Of a stretch of DNA of 64,000 nucleotides, positions 10,213 to 22,800 are shown one piece after another. Below the pieces are notes generated by a model. It was not told the DNA's origin. It did no database searches and saw only the letters and a program-made list of their open reading frames with translations. The first letter of the stretch is position 1, and every line of letters begins with the position of its first letter. This stretch comes from Didymella arachidicola (lineage: Eukaryota > Ascomycota > Dothideomycetes > Pleosporales > Didymellaceae): positions 1,116,001 through 1,180,000 of the forward strand of contig CM049996.1 in assembly GCA_016630955.3 (NCBI GenBank), written 5' to 3'. Made by a program: the position numbers and the translations under genes.

Positions 10213-11150
10213 ATGGCGCCTCCATCCGCAATCGAGCCGCAGAATGGAAGCGACACAAAGCCGAGCAACGTTGCTCCTCTCGAGCCAGGTCTAAATGAGA
10301 AGGAGTCAAGGATGAAGGCTATCGCATTCCCCCGCCCACCCAAGTTCGACGACCCATACAAGGAGCGAGCATACCTCAAGGGCAGGCTGGCTGCTGCATT
10401 CCGCATCTTCGGAAAGTACGGGTACGACGAGGGCGTTGCCGGACATATTACCTTGCGTGTACGATTTTCCTTATTCCTGCGCATACAACCTTTCGCACTG
10501 ACCTTTGAAAGGATCCTGTCGATCCAACCACGTTTTGGGTAAACCCATTCGGGGTTGCCTTTAGCTTGATCAAGGCCTCTGATCTCATCCTTGTCAACCA
10601 TGATGGCGAGGTCATCGACGGTGGCCCATGCCGCCTGCTCAACTCAGCCGCATACATGATCCACGCTGCCATCCATGCAGCACGCCCAGATGTCCTCGCA
10701 GCAGCACACAGCCACTCGATCTATGGCCGTGCCTTCTGCTCGCTCGGTCGCAAGCTCGACACCACTACACAAGACTCGTGCGCTTTTCACAACGACCACG
10801 TCTTGTACGAGAGCTTCAACGGTATTGTGTTGGCTGAAGAGGAGGGCAAGAACATTGCGTCGGCGCTCGGTGATAAGAAGGCAGCGTTATTGATCAACCA
10901 CGGTCTGTTGACGGTTGGCAAGACAATCGAGGAGGCGGTCTTTTGGTTCGTGTCGCTGGACAAGTGCTGTCAGGCGCAGATGCTGGCGGACGCTGCTGCA
11001 GGCGGTCGTGGTGGGCAGACCGTCAAGATCGGTGAAGAGGAGGCCGTATTCACATACAAGACCGTGGGGACGCCGAGCGCTGGCTGGTTTAATGCGAAGC
11101 CGCTGTTCGATGTTATCCACAAGGAGACAGGAGGAGACTACCTCGAGTAA
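10213..11150 (+). CDS. Class II aldolase/adducin-domain protein
   Basis: Exons 10213-10458 and 10512-11150 (53-nt intron) give 294 residues. The fold is that of L-fuculose/L-ribulose-phosphate aldolases and adducin heads, which bind Zn through His clusters. Visible here are GHITLRDPVDPTTFWVNPFG, the ligand pair in AAHSHSIYG and the third His in LLINHGLLTVG. The acid/base region EEAVFWFVSLDKCCQAQ matches the fungal subfamily of unknown substrate. A small-molecule aldolase or decarboxylase role in the cytosol is inferred only from the fold. In-frame upstream ATGs at 10054 and 10072 lie inside the MITE and would add a 53-residue, Arg/Ser-rich extension. I favour 10213 because family similarity begins soon after it. 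Confidence 0.88.
10459..10511 (+). other. Intron of the aldolase-like gene
   Basis: GTACGA donor after the CGT Arg codon and an AAG acceptor; removal restores the ITLR-DPVDP family sequence in phase. Confidence 0.85.
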
Positions 11151-11609
11151 GAGGTTAAATTGTTGCTGTCCCACGTTATATCATGAAATAGAACTGAAGA
11201 ATCAGACCGCTATCAACTTTGATCTTTGAAAGCATGAGACCTGAAGAACGCAGAAGAACTCTCCGAAGTTGACGTGTGAAAGCAGTCGACCAGACACGGA
11301 TTTGGAAAGCGTGTCGCGCACACGATGGCAGGAGCGAATCATGGCTGCGGCATCTTTGATGACAGCCAATTGGCTCAACTCCAAATATTTGTGGAGAGCC
11401 TTCAGCTCCTCGGAACGCACCCGTCGATGACGACAGTAAGCCGTAATGCGACAACGAAAATGGAGCTGCAGCTTGGTCTTGAAGGCCGGCTCTCCGCAGG
11501 CTGAAGCTTTATTGTACTTCAGAGTAACAGGTCATCTTCAAGACCTACCTTACACCAAAACCTACCCAACGTTTATATTGTAGAACAGGTTTGCGAGAAT
11601 CCAGCAGCC
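11151..11609. other. Intergenic region
   Basis: About 460 bases between two same-strand genes. Only overlapping short frames are present and no element was recognised. Confidence 0.45.
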
Positions 11610-12227
11610 ATGTCGCAGAAAGGGCGAGTTTCGTTAACAACCATTCGAACAAAGCTGATTGAAGAAGCCACCCATCTCACCCGGCATTCGTGCACTTCCC
11701 TATCACATTCACAGCGATCACCGGAGGTTTAGACGCGATATACTGGGCATCCAAGATCCCAGCCACTGCTGGTATTGTGAACTCTGTTTGTGGGTACCAC
11801 TTACATTCTACACAAGACATCGACTGATAGGGGGACAGTCAAATCTCTCGACAGGAGTGTTCAGCCCAACGCGTTCCCAGTGTTGTCTTACTATAGCACG
11901 ATCCTTACGATTCTCACAACTCTCCCGGCTGTCGTCACCGGCGTCATCCAGCTTTCGCCTGTCATCCAGCGCGATGGTTTCCAGTCGAAGAAGGCCAAGG
12001 TCGGCGCCGTTCACGCGTTGCTAAATGACGTTGCGCTCTTCGCTACCATCTACAACTGGTGGACACGCAGCCAGCAGATCGGCTTCACGCCCAGCACCAC
12101 GAATGTCCTTATCAGCTCAGCTCTCGCCCTGCCGTTGACCATGTACAGCGCGTACTTGGGAGGATCGCTTGTGTACGAGTATGGCATGGGCTTCTCGAAG
12201 AGCAGCCCTTTGAAGAAGGCGCAGTGA
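11610..12227 (+). CDS. Small four-helix membrane protein, DUF2231-like
   Basis: The core reading is clear: HPAFVHFPITFTAITGGLDAIYWASK, then FPVLSYYSTILTILTTLPAVVTGVIQL, then KVGAVHALLNDVALFATIYNWW and a last helix LISSALALPLTMYSAYLGGSLVYEYGMGF. His-Pro plus HFPI at the start and four hydrophobic helices match the DUF2231/YetF-like membrane families of fungi. Exon joins are my estimate. A short first exon from ATG 11610 (MSQKG) is joined through a ~44-nt GC-AG intron or a shorter GT-AG one. A second intron, about 61 nt, runs from the GTACCA donor near 11796 to the CAG near 11855. The last exon (about 11856-12227) is secure. No enzymatic residues are recognisable and the function is unknown. 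Confidence 0.65.
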
Positions 12228-12913
12228 AGAAACAAATTTTGAGCCGAAAATTTAGGGGGATGCGCAATAATCCGTCCAACATGGAGAGTGGGAGGACGAT
12301 ATGGAAAAGGGTCGGAGGGTTGTGAGTTCGCACCCAGCTGTTTGGTTGCGCCAAGATAGCGAATTCGACAATCTCGGAACATAACGAGCATCTCTCCACA
12401 ACGAATACGGGCAATTGACAAGATACAGGCATGCTCGCGCTCCGGGCATTGTTGTTCGTTATCTGCTGCCGGCCTGCCAAGTGCCGAACAGCCCCGCAAA
12501 CCCAACGCGCCCTGCGATAAGACCCGCGCACTCCAAGTCGTAGAGATATCGACTTCCTCCGGCCTGCATTTTGCGATACACATTGCACCCGTTACGTAGT
12601 GACATGCTCGAACGGGCCGTTTGACAATGATTGCCCAGTCGGCGTTCATCTGCCCTGCGCCTATCGTATTTGCCAACGCCGTACAAGCACCCTAACTAAC
12701 TGAATCGGTAGAGGTAGACAGCAAGACCCTTGCTGCCAAAGTAACAAGCATACCATAGTAGATCAGGCACACGAACCAAGACATCCAATGACTCGATAGA
12801 GTGGGGTGTGTGCATACTAAAATTCAACGTTGATGGAGAACATAAAGGTGCTCAGCTTCTGAACTGTTAACCTTCACGATCAAGTCAAATCTCCCCGTCA
12901 AGGAAACGCCAAG
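12228..12913. other. Intergenic region
   Basis: About 690 bases. The 208-codon minus-strand frame here is antisense to the preceding gene's 3' end and has no domain. Nothing else seen. Confidence 0.45.
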
Positions 12914-14819
12914 ATGAACACCTTGAGAATTACGAGCTTCACGTTTCTGTGCCTTGTCGCCAGCGTCCAGGCAGCCGTCTCGTCCAGAGGATTCACAGTC
13001 TCGCTCACGGACATCGACTACTTTCTTCCCCCCAAACCGGTGGCAAGCATCGCCGGATGTGAGGAGCTCAAAGCTTCATTTGCGGAAGGACCGTTTGTTC
13101 CGTTCACGGTTGTCAAAGCAGCCAATTCTAGCACATCAGATGTGACATCAATCATAGCCAAGTATGCTGAAGAAGACGATGTTTGGCAAGAAGGCTTCCT
13201 CGATGGTATGTACGGATACCATTACCTTTAGACATGACTGACAAGCTGCAGCACTTTTTGTACAAGGCGGTAGTGCTGGCAATGTCTCGTCTACAGTCAT
13301 CACCGGCACGCTATCCGGAGAACTGAAGCCTGGTCCATACTTTATTAACGCAGCTGGCCAGGTGTACGAAGCTTGGAGACTCTACGGCGACGTCACTGGT
13401 GCATTCACCGAATCTGCAATCCCTAACGGCGATGGTTCTTACTCAGTGCTTCCTGCTGGAACTGTAGGTCAAAAGCTCGCGTTGGCTGTGCCATCTCGTC
13501 TCTACTTTGAAAAGACATCTGAGAAGCCATTGGCTGGTGTCCGTATCGGAATCAAGGACATCTACGATATCAAAGGACTGCGCACCTCCAACGGAAACAG
13601 AGCTTGGTACTGGTTTTACCCCCCTGCCAACAACACCGCAACTCCCGTTCAGAACTTGATCGATGCTGGAGCTGTCATTGTCGGCAAGATGATTACCTCG
13701 CAGTTTGCCAACGGAGAGGTGGCTACCGCTGACTGGGTGGACTATCACGAGGCCTTCAATCCACGTGGTGATGGTTACCAGGATACATCATCCAGCTCCA
13801 GCGGTGGAGGCGCTGGTACTGCTGCCTACGCCTGGCTCGACGTTTCTCTGGGATCGGACACAGGCGGCAGTGTCCGTGGCCCCGCACAGGTCCAAGGACT
13901 TTTCGGAAACCGCCCATCCCACGGTCTTGTCACGCTCGAGCACACTATGCCCTTGTCTCCTGTCCTCGACACCGCTGGACTCCTTGTGCGTGATCCTTTG
14001 ATCTGGAAAGCCGCTGCTCAGGCTATGTACGGCTCCAACGTCACAATCAGCAATGCTTACCCCTCGAGTATCAAGACTCTCGCCTGGCCCACGACAGCCA
14101 ATAACCCTGCCAATACACTCCTCGTTGACTTTCTTGCCAATGTGACTGGTTTCCTTGCCGCAAACACAATCGCCTACAACGTCGCTGCATCGTGGGAGAC
14201 CGACAACCCAACTCTCGCACCTCTCTCGTCAATGTTGAACCTCACTTATGCCCTCCTAATCACCAAGCAGCAAATCCAGCTTGTCCGCGAGCCATTCCTG
14301 AAAGACTACGCAGCCGCGCACGACGGCCGCACCCCATTCATCAACCCCGTTCCCCTCGCACGCTGGGGCTGGGGCGACAACCAAACCGCCACGCTCTCAG
14401 AAGCTGTCTCAGACAAAACAACATTCATGTCCTGGGCGAACTCCACCTTCCTCGCTCCTTCAGCTTCGACATGCTCCGAGAGCCTGGTGATGTACGTCGG
14501 CAGCACGGGGGGCACAACGTATCGTAACACGTATCTCCGCGAGCCCAGTGTGCCGCTCGGATGGGGAACCAGCCGCATCTCGATTTTCTCTGAGGCGCCA
14601 GATTTCGTGGTGCCGATTGGCGAGGCCCCATACAACTCGACGATTACGAATCATGTTGAGTACCTTCCTGTGACGGCGAATTTCATGGCAGCGAAGGGCT
14701 GTGATGGCATGTTGTTCAGTTTGATTGGGGATTTGTATGAGGCGGGGATATTGAAGGAGGCCTTGGCTGGGCGGAGTGGCGTTATGGGAGGAGAGACTTT
14801 GTACAGGAGAGGCTTCTGA
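12914..14819 (+). CDS. Secreted amidase-signature enzyme
   Basis: Exons 12914-13205 and 13252-14819 (46-nt intron) give 619 residues. The N-terminus [20 protein letters not shown] is a signal peptide. A ~110-residue N-terminal domain, found in fungal amidases of the scytalone-dehydratase-like Arp1 type, precedes the amidase-signature core. The Ser-cis-Ser-Lys machinery is intact. The Lys lies in GIKDIYD (about residue 199), the Gly/Ser loop is [10 protein letters not shown] (about 277-285), and the nucleophile is in [11 protein letters not shown] (about 299-309). Many NxT/NxS sites fit a secreted glycoprotein. It hydrolyses amide bonds, but the substrate cannot be read from sequence. A glutamyl-tRNA amidotransferase role is unlikely because of the signal peptide and extra domain. 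Confidence 0.9.
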
Positions 14820-15420
14820 GGTCGCAAAAATGTCCTCCGTGTTGCACTAATGATTTAATGCCCTTTTGAGAATAGATGCACAAGTTACAGTCCCACACTA
14901 CTCAATCGCGTAGAATTGCCGGGCAAACGTGCACTTCGTTTTACTGTCCGTCTGACACTTATTGACACCTGCTAAGCAAAACAGCAAGCAAGGTGAACCT
15001 AGTTCTCCTCAATTGCCGATCCGTGTACATGGTCTCGGTAACCCTTTACTAGTATCCACCACGATCTAGATCCGAGCGCCTCCCGCTGTCAGTGTTCCCT
15101 TGGGCGTGTCACAATTTGCCATTCGCAGAAAATACCCTGAACGGTCTGTGATCTACATCTACTCGACATATTGAGAGTCGAGACGCAAGGTGATAAGATT
15201 GGCGACGCTGACTTCGTGTTTGGAAACGGTGGAGCCATCGAGCTTCAGCCAGCCATCGGGCAAAAAATGTCGACAAGGTGGACGTCGCGAGTCAGGACAC
15301 AACAGCAATCCCGAATTCTGGAAATATGAAAGGCAAGATATAATCGAGCAAAATGACAGAGATCGCGTGTTGGAAGGCCGTGAATTCATCATTAATTACT
15401 ATATTGTCATAACTCGGCGA
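14820..15420. other. Convergent intergenic region
   Basis: About 600 bases between the amidase stop and the lipase stop. No gene or repeat recognised. Confidence 0.45.
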
Positions 15421-16433
15421 TTACGCCTTAATCTCAATGCCCTCCTGGCCTTCACAAGCGCTGATGTGACCGAAGTACCACAAATGGGCATCGATATCCA
15501 GTCCAAAATCCCCCTCATTCCCCTTGAGGTTCAAAGTCCCCGTCAGAACGTTAACATCCGCCGTTCCGGGCTTGACGTCGTTCCCCGTCGTGATGTAATA
15601 CTCAGGGCTGGTATGCCTATAGCCAAGCAGTGCAGGCGGCAGCTTCGGCACAGGATCGTTCTTGTGCGTAACACGGTAGTTTCCTCCCATCGTTGTCCCA
15701 GAGATATAGTCGGCGAGGCCCTGCAGCCCGACCTTCGGTGCACCGTATGTATACAAGTCAACCGTCGTGCCCTGCGCGCGCAGCACACCAGCTGCAAGAC
15801 TCGCCAGCGCGCCGCCGAGCGAGTGTCCCGTAGCGACGACCTTGAAATTTGGGTACTGTGCCTGTGCTTTCTTGATGGCGGAAAGGACGTTGGTCTGGGC
15901 TTCGAGCTAGGACGACCAGAAACCAATTGACGACTCACAGGTGGTACATATAGTGGTGGGGATGACGGGGAATTGTACGTTGGTAAGCCAATTGCGAACA
16001 GAGCGGGAGCCACGGAAGGAGAGGACAATGAGCTTGTTGGTAGTGTCTGTGGCGACGAAGCCGGTAATGTCGGACTTGATTGAGCTGAGGCATATTAGTG
16101 TGTAGTTGAGGTGGGCGGTTGCGAGGGGCGTACTTCTCGAACTCGGTCAGTGTGTTTGTATTAGCTGCTTCTACACGTGCACAGTTGCCTTGTGGGCAGG
16201 CGATCTTTGTGTTGGGGCTGTTGTTGTTGCCGAGACAGTATGCTGCGGCAGAGTACTGGCTGAAGAAATCGAGCTGGTCCAGAATGCTGGCCGAGACCGC
16301 TTTGCTAAATGTCAGAAGTGACTTGAGAGGCAGGAGATATGGACATACCTCTTTTCTCAAGCTCGACTGGAACAGCAGTGACAAGACCGATAGCGCCAAG
16401 GAGCACGGCTCCAAATCTCAAGATGGAAGACAT
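15421..16433 (-). pseudogene. Secreted class 3 lipase / feruloyl-esterase-like, interrupted by in-frame TAG
   Basis: Exons 16349-16433, 16134-16299 and 15421-16084 join in phase (49-nt introns) into 304 codons with one internal stop. The product would be a secreted alpha/beta-hydrolase: signal peptide MSSILRFGAVLLGAIGLVTA, then a propeptide ending in a Lys-Arg (Kex2-type) site. SDITGFVATDTTNKLIVLSFRGS and two conserved cysteines (ICTTC) follow. The nucleophile elbow is GHSLGG, the Asp lies in [11 protein letters not shown] and the His in [11 protein letters not shown]. All three catalytic residues are present, but downstream of a TAG at 15907-15909. There the family has Trp (GFWSSW), so TGG to TAG is the simple explanation. 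Removing the 32-nt GTGAGT...TAG stretch as an intron would shift the frame, so splicing does not rescue it. Closest known relatives are Thermomyces-type lipases and FaeA. Confidence 0.85.
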
Positions 16434-18173
16434 AATCCCCTGGATAAAATCGATGCTCAAACAAGCAAAACACAGCTTCACAAGTCCAATTGACGGATTC
16501 AAGGGTAGACAAGAGATTTGAAGGTGCCACAACCTTCTCCCAGCAGTGACCACGTCCACTACAAATACTTCTCTCACACTCGCTTTTCAGTCCGCCATTT
16601 CACCGCTGCACTCTAAGCTGGTGGTTCATACCCCGGTCCATGCTCACCAAAGCGGAAGTCCGTGCTTCACATTCTTCGACTATACTATGTTTAGACATGT
16701 CTCCGTACCTGAAAGTCAAGTATTGCTCAATGGAGAGAAGCTTGGTCCGCTTGCGATTGACACGGGACAAAAAAGTGCAGATTGCTGTCCGGGTATCTTG
16801 GGCGCGACGCCAGGATATGCCGAGAATTGGTTTAGGAGCCGGCATGGGGCGCAGTAGGGCTGTGTTCTGCTGCAAGGGCAATTCTGTGATACTTGTACTT
16901 AACGCAAGTGGGAAGATTTTGAAAGAAATTGTTACATGTACCGTCAATGTTGCGCTCGCCATCTACGCAAGTGCTGGGAATCACATGTGATGCTCGTGAA
17001 ACTCGAATGCGTGGTCAGTATGTAAACGCCTGCATGGGCTGCATGATCACACCCCTTCAACTCTGGAGTGCAGCGGCGGCTTGCTTAGCCTCCGTAACGT
17101 TCGCCAATCATGGTGATGATCATTCAACCTGTTGTCAGGTGTGTAAGCTTAGCTTCAGATTTATGCCTGGCTGCCGAGCTCCTGGTAGTCCTTCAGCGGA
17201 GATAAGTCAAGCCCAACACCTGCTTCAACGGACTTCGATAGTCACCTGCAATCTGGGAATAGGCGGTGGCAATGCCTGCGCTCTTGTCGAGCATTTCTAC
17301 GTATAGGCGTAAATTTCTAAGAGCGCACCGCCAAACACTTCGTGAATCCGTAGGATCTGGTGTTCAATTGACAGAATGCGGGGAAGCGAGGTGACGTCAA
17401 ATATCTCCAGCTGACCACGGCGCGCAGGTACCAGACAGGAAGGCCGCATTGTGCAGGAACACCAAAAGGTACACACCGCATGGCTGCCGCAAAATGAATG
17501 TGTGGAGAAATAGGAAATGCTTCGGTGTACTCACCAGTTCGCGTTAGTTACTCAGCATATTTTCTGCGGGGGTGGTCGATCGCCAATAATTTGTATCTTG
17601 GCCGGGCGCGTACTTGGATATTGGACACGCGACGGACCGATGAACGACAAGCGGACCGATGCGGAAAACTGTTGATAACGTTTCGCGGTGCATTTGGATA
17701 CCTTTGAGCAATGGTGACAGAGTCAGCCGCACACGGGCAAAGGTAGGAACAGGAAAAGATCGCGACCTCCTCATCCAAGATCGGCGAGCTGCTAATCTAC
17801 GCCGGGCTCTACACGAAGAGCCTCCGCCCTGTCCAGAACGATCGTTGGCGTACCACGCAGCTTGTTATTCGTGGGAGATGGAAGATGGCGGCACTGTGTG
17901 GGGACCACGTGTAACGTCAAGGATAAATTCTTTCGGACTTTTCCAGATACCAGGGTATCGTCGTACCTACGTCCTGAATCGTGCACTTGAAGGTAGAATC
18001 TCGAGACTCGGACCGACATCGCTTGGCTGAACTGGTGGAAAGTGGTGGAAAAGATCGCTACAAGGGTGTGTATTGCCTCTAGTGGGCATCGCTACATGTA
18101 CTGAATCGCACAGACATCGCATTGAGAATTTTGGTGCGCGTGACCAATGCTCCTCGGCGCAAATGTGGTCTGT
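16434..18173. other. Gene-free stretch
   Basis: About 1.7 kb without a supported gene. Open frames up to 125 codons exist on both strands (for example 16929-17306 on +, and 16600-16962 on -) but overlap, lack domains and have no convincing splice partners. No terminal inverted repeats noticed. Confidence 0.4.
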
Positions 18174-19314
18174 TTACTGAGGGGGCACGAAAGGCTCGAC
18201 AAGCATCTTGGAGAAGCTACAATCGCGGTTAGCACGCATTGAGCGCAAGTAGGCGCAGACTTACTTTTCCAACTTCTCCTTGCCACGGACTTCCTCAACA
18301 AGCAGTGGCATCTTGACAACGTTGAACTCGTCGTAAAGCTCTTCGATCTGGTCGAGATACTTCTTCTGCATCTTCCGGCGCGCATTGCATTGCTCACATG
18401 GGTTGTCTTGCTTGGGGAAAAGCAGCTGATTGACGACAATCGAGTGTGTGTCAATCTCATAGCTGTTCAGCTCCTGGATCATACGCTCCGTCTCGTAGAG
18501 CGATAAGAATTCTGGAATACAGACACACACGAATGTTGTGAGATCTGCGTCCTTGAACTGCCCGTTGACCTCGGCAATAGTCTTTTGTAAAGCGTCCATC
18601 TTCTCAACAAGCTCGTCCATGCTCTGACCGTTGGGCAGACGTCCACCGCCACCAAGGAAACCGTTCAGCATGGGTCCGAACTGGCGAGACAGCTGGGAGA
18701 CCTTGCTGAGCGCCTTCTCCATGACAGTAGGGAACTGCAGAAATCGGAGTGTGTGACCGGTGGGTGCGGTATCGAAGATGATGGTTTCGTAGGACATGGA
18801 TTTGACCTGCTTGAGGACTTCGGCGAAGGACATGGCCTCGTCAACACCGGGAATCTGCCCAAGTTGTCAGTACAGAAGTCGGCGCATATGTTGGTGATTC
18901 TGAACATACACTGAATGCCAGGTCTTGCATCATATTGCCCATACCACCAAGCCCAGCCATGGGATCCTGGCCTTCCTCACCTCCAGCAGCGAGCAGGTCC
19001 TGAATACTACCGTTGGGGTCGATCTCCATAGCGCTCAGGTTGTCAAAGCCATTGACAAGCCGCGCATCCTTGCCGAACTTCTGGTTGAATGCATCTGACA
19101 AGTTGTGGGCGGGATCGGTGGAGATGAGGAGGACGGATTTGCGGTGCTTCGCAAGCTGAATGGCGAGGGAGCAAGAAGTGGTGGTCTTTCCCACACCTCC
19201 CTTGCCACCTACGAAGATCCACCGTAGTGATTTTTGGTCGAGAATGGACTGAAGGGTGGGCTCCATGTCCTCGGCAGGGCTGTGGAGCTTCTGCAGAGCT
19301 GCGGTGGTCGCCAT
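18174..19314 (-). CDS. get3: GET3 ATPase for tail-anchored protein insertion
   Basis: Cytosolic homodimeric ATPase that carries tail-anchored proteins to the GET1/GET2 receptor at the ER. Exons 18910-19314, 18265-18854 and 18174-18216 give 345 residues, with introns of 55 and 48 nt. The deviant Walker [11 protein letters not shown] (about 36-45) carries the signature Lys of this family. Switch I is in [12 protein letters not shown], the A-loop region is [15 protein letters not shown], and the client-binding Met/Gly-rich helix is seen in [14 protein letters not shown]. The Zn-binding CxxC is in [11 protein letters not shown]. The C-terminal exon ends [13 protein letters not shown]. The length matches yeast Get3 (354). 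It lies downstream of the ISWI gene on the same strand, with separate promoters likely. Confidence 0.97.
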
Positions 19315-19893
19315 AGTAGGATCGCGTAGATGTGTACGTGTGTGAGAATGCGCCTCGAGTAGATTCCTGGAGTGGATTCACAGTCAGTCAAGCTCGATGT
19401 GGCTTCAAGAACGCAGCTTCTGAATGCTCCGACCACCGTGGGGTTAACTGGCGCTTTGCGAAACTGAGTGCTGGAGCATCTTTGTGCAAAAGTGGTGTGG
19501 AGTGCGGCACTTACGGGGTAGTGATTCAAGATCCTAGGTCTATACGAACGGCGTGTGATTTGTTTGTGGACTGTGATCCTGCAGCAATCGGAAAGTTGAA
19601 GGCGGGGCGCGTCATAGCGCTGCTCGAACGCGGGCGTCATCCCACCTTGCGCCACAGCGCCACATTTCAAGCAAGGAATGAGGCATAATTTTGAAGGGAT
19701 CAATTATCTCTAAGACATGCTATCGCACAACTTGCTTGAGAACTTTCAAGCCTCACAATGCAAGAATGAGTACAAAATCCATGTTGATGTTGTACAGAAG
19801 AGCTCCGCCCAATTCGAAACCGAGCCCTGATGGGGACTTGTCCATCCTTCTATGCGCCAAAACACCATTTCTTTATGTCGAGGACCGGAAAGT
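19315..19893. other. Intergenic region between GET3 start and ISWI stop
   Basis: About 580 bases, probably the GET3 promoter plus the ISWI 3' UTR. No gene seen. Confidence 0.5.
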
Positions 19894-22800
19894 CTATTTC
19901 TTCTTGCCCTTCGCCTTGCCCCTTCCAGCGCTGCCTGTGGAAGCTACACTGCTGGCTCGCGATGTTGCAGGAGAAGCTTTTCCCTTCACTGTGTCAAGTG
20001 CCTTGTTCTGTGGTCTGTTAGTAGATGTTCGTGAAATGCTGGTGGTGCTGCACTGACTTTGACACCGTTCTTGGCCTTCTTCTTGACGGGCTCTTCTTCC
20101 TCCTCTTCGGTCTCTTCCTCCTCGTACGCACGCTTGCCCTTACCGTTCTTGACGGTGTCGCCGCCAAGCTCACGAACGACTGTCTGGATGAGCGTCGTGC
20201 AACGGCGGCCGATTTCCTGAGGTGTGCGGCTGAGGAAGAACCAGTCGAAGCGGAACAAAGGTGACTCTCGGATCTCGTCGCGGATCTTATCGTAGATGGT
20301 GTCGCCCTCAACGCCATGCTTGTGGAGCATGACAAGCAAGAAGCGATCCTCCTCTTCAGTGTAGACCTTCTTGTTTGTCGTCGAGACCGTGTACTTGATG
20401 GTCATCTGCTGCAACGGCATCCTATACATGCCGATCTTCTTGGCGAGTAGCCGCTTCTTGTTCTCGGAGTCGCGAACACGCTGCTCACCTTCCTCAACGA
20501 CGTTGATGTACTTTTGCCAATTTTCCAGTTGCTTGTACTTCTTCCAGAAAACCTTGGCGTACTCCTTGATCTCATCAGCGTCCTTGCCGTCGACCTCCTC
20601 GGAAATGCCGTCATAGTTTTGTCGACCGTACTTAGCGGAGCCGTTGAGGAACTGCTGCAGATCACGCTTATTCCAATCAGGGAAACCTTGCTCGATCAAG
20701 CGCTCCTTCTCGGCCTTCTCTTCCTCTGTCAGTGGTTCGGCGTTGTCGATCTCCTTCTGTGCAAGCTCCTGGTCGGCCTCCCGCGCCTCAAGATCCTCGT
20801 CAGGGCCATCAGGAAGCGGTGCCTTTAGGTTGTTCTCCTTGCGGTACCAAGCGGTTTCCTTGTCTTGGAGTTCTGCAAGCTTCTCCGGGAAGAACTGGTA
20901 GTCGTGGATTACCACCTGCTTGGGCGCGCGAGGTACCCTGGGCTGCTTGCTCTCCGTTCGACCACCAGTTGCGAGAGCATTGCGGTAGTACTTGTCGATA
21001 CCGTAGTTCTGCTCCTTGCGCTCGCGCTTCGTGGGATTGATCCAGTTGAGACCAATATCCTTCTTGCGGGGCTCAAAAGTCTCACCGTTCCACTCGTACG
21101 TCGAGTCAGAAGTGAACTTTTGCAGATCATCGAGGCCAAGCTTCTCATACTTCTGGTTGAGCTTTGCAGTTGCCTCTTCACCGCGCTTCATGACCTTATC
21201 AAAGTCATCATCAGCAATGTCGCCGCTTGCGCCTGTGCCAACAGGGCCCTTGCTGTTGAAGACCTTCTCGGCACCGTGCTGAATCATGGTCAACAGCTCG
21301 TCCTTCGACGCTGCGCCCTTTGCAGGTTGCTGTGAGCGCCCTTGCTGAATGACCAGCTGGTCAAGACGCAACTTCTGTGCCGCGCGCTCCAGAACCTTCT
21401 CTTCAATGGCACCCTCCGTCACGAAACGGAAGACATGAACCTGCTTTTTCTGACCAATACGATGCGCACGGTCCATGGCTTGAAGATCAGCCTGAGGATT
21501 CCAGTCACTGTCGAAAAGTACAACAATGTCGGCGGACGTCAAGTTGATACCCAGACCACCAGCACGAGTAGTCAACAGGAAAAGGAACTTCTCAGAGTCT
21601 TCTTTGTTGTAATCATCGATGGCCGCGATACGATCTTCGTGAGCGGTCGAACCGTCGATACGGCAGTACTGGTACCCACGCATGACGGAATAATCCTCCA
21701 TGATGTCCAAAACACGACTCATCTGAGAGAAGATCAGGACTCTGCTGCCTTGAGCCTTCATGCGCTTCAGAAGTTTGTCAAGCATGACCATCTTTGCGGC
21801 ATTGTTGACCAGGTGCTCGTCGGTGGTATACGGTGGGCCAGGCTCGGCGCCTTCGAACAGGTATGGGTGGTTGCAGCACTTGCGCAACTGCATGACAATG
21901 TTGAGCAGACGAGTCTTGGACTCCTTGTTTCCGGCGCCACCGTTGACCGCATCGATATCCTTTTCGAGGATCTTCTTGTACCACTGAACCTGCATATCGG
22001 ACAGGCCAACATAAAGGTTGATTTCTTTCTTGGGCAACAGAGACTTCTCGACGTCGGCTTTTACACGGCGAAGCAGGAAAGGTCGCAGGACCTTGTGAAG
22101 CTGCTGCACAACAGTATCCGAGTCCTCGTTTTGCTGCGAGAACCACTCGTCGAATGCTGAAGAGTCGCCAAACACATCTGGCATCAGGAAGTTGAGGAGG
22201 GCCCACAGCTCGTGCAAGTTGTTTTGCAGCGGGGTACCGGTAATCAGGAGTCGGTTGCGAGAGTTGAACATACGGACCATCTGTGCAAGTGAGGATTCCT
22301 CGTTCTTGATACGGTGCGCCTCATCGATGACGATGTACTCCCAAGCAAATTTCTTGAGGGCAGCCTTCTCGCGCAGAATCATCTCGTAACTTGTGATGCA
22401 GACATCGAAGTTCTCATCGACCAACTCATCTCGAATGAGCTCAGCACGCTCGTCCTTGTTTCCTTGCAAGACGAGGACCTTAATCTCAGGAATCCACTTG
22501 GCGAACTCGCGCCTCCAGTTGTCCAGGGTTGACTTGGGCACGGCCACGAGATGAGGTCCGTTGATACCGGCGATGAAGCGCAGGTAGCCGATGAAGGAGA
22601 TAGTCTGAAGTGTCTTTCCAAGACCCATTTCGTCGGCCAGGATACCAGAGATACCGTTCTCGTGCAATGAGATCAGCCAGTTGAGACCAGCAACCTGGTA
22701 GTCACGCATGGTACCGCCCTGAATGTAGCCTGGCGACTCCCTGAACACAGTCTCATTGTGTCCGCCGTGCTTCTCTTCGCGCACGAGCTCAGCATCTTCC

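Noticed and set aside
21342..22160. 272-codon plus-strand frame inside the ISWI gene
   Set aside because: Antisense shadow of the helicase domain; no domain of its own.
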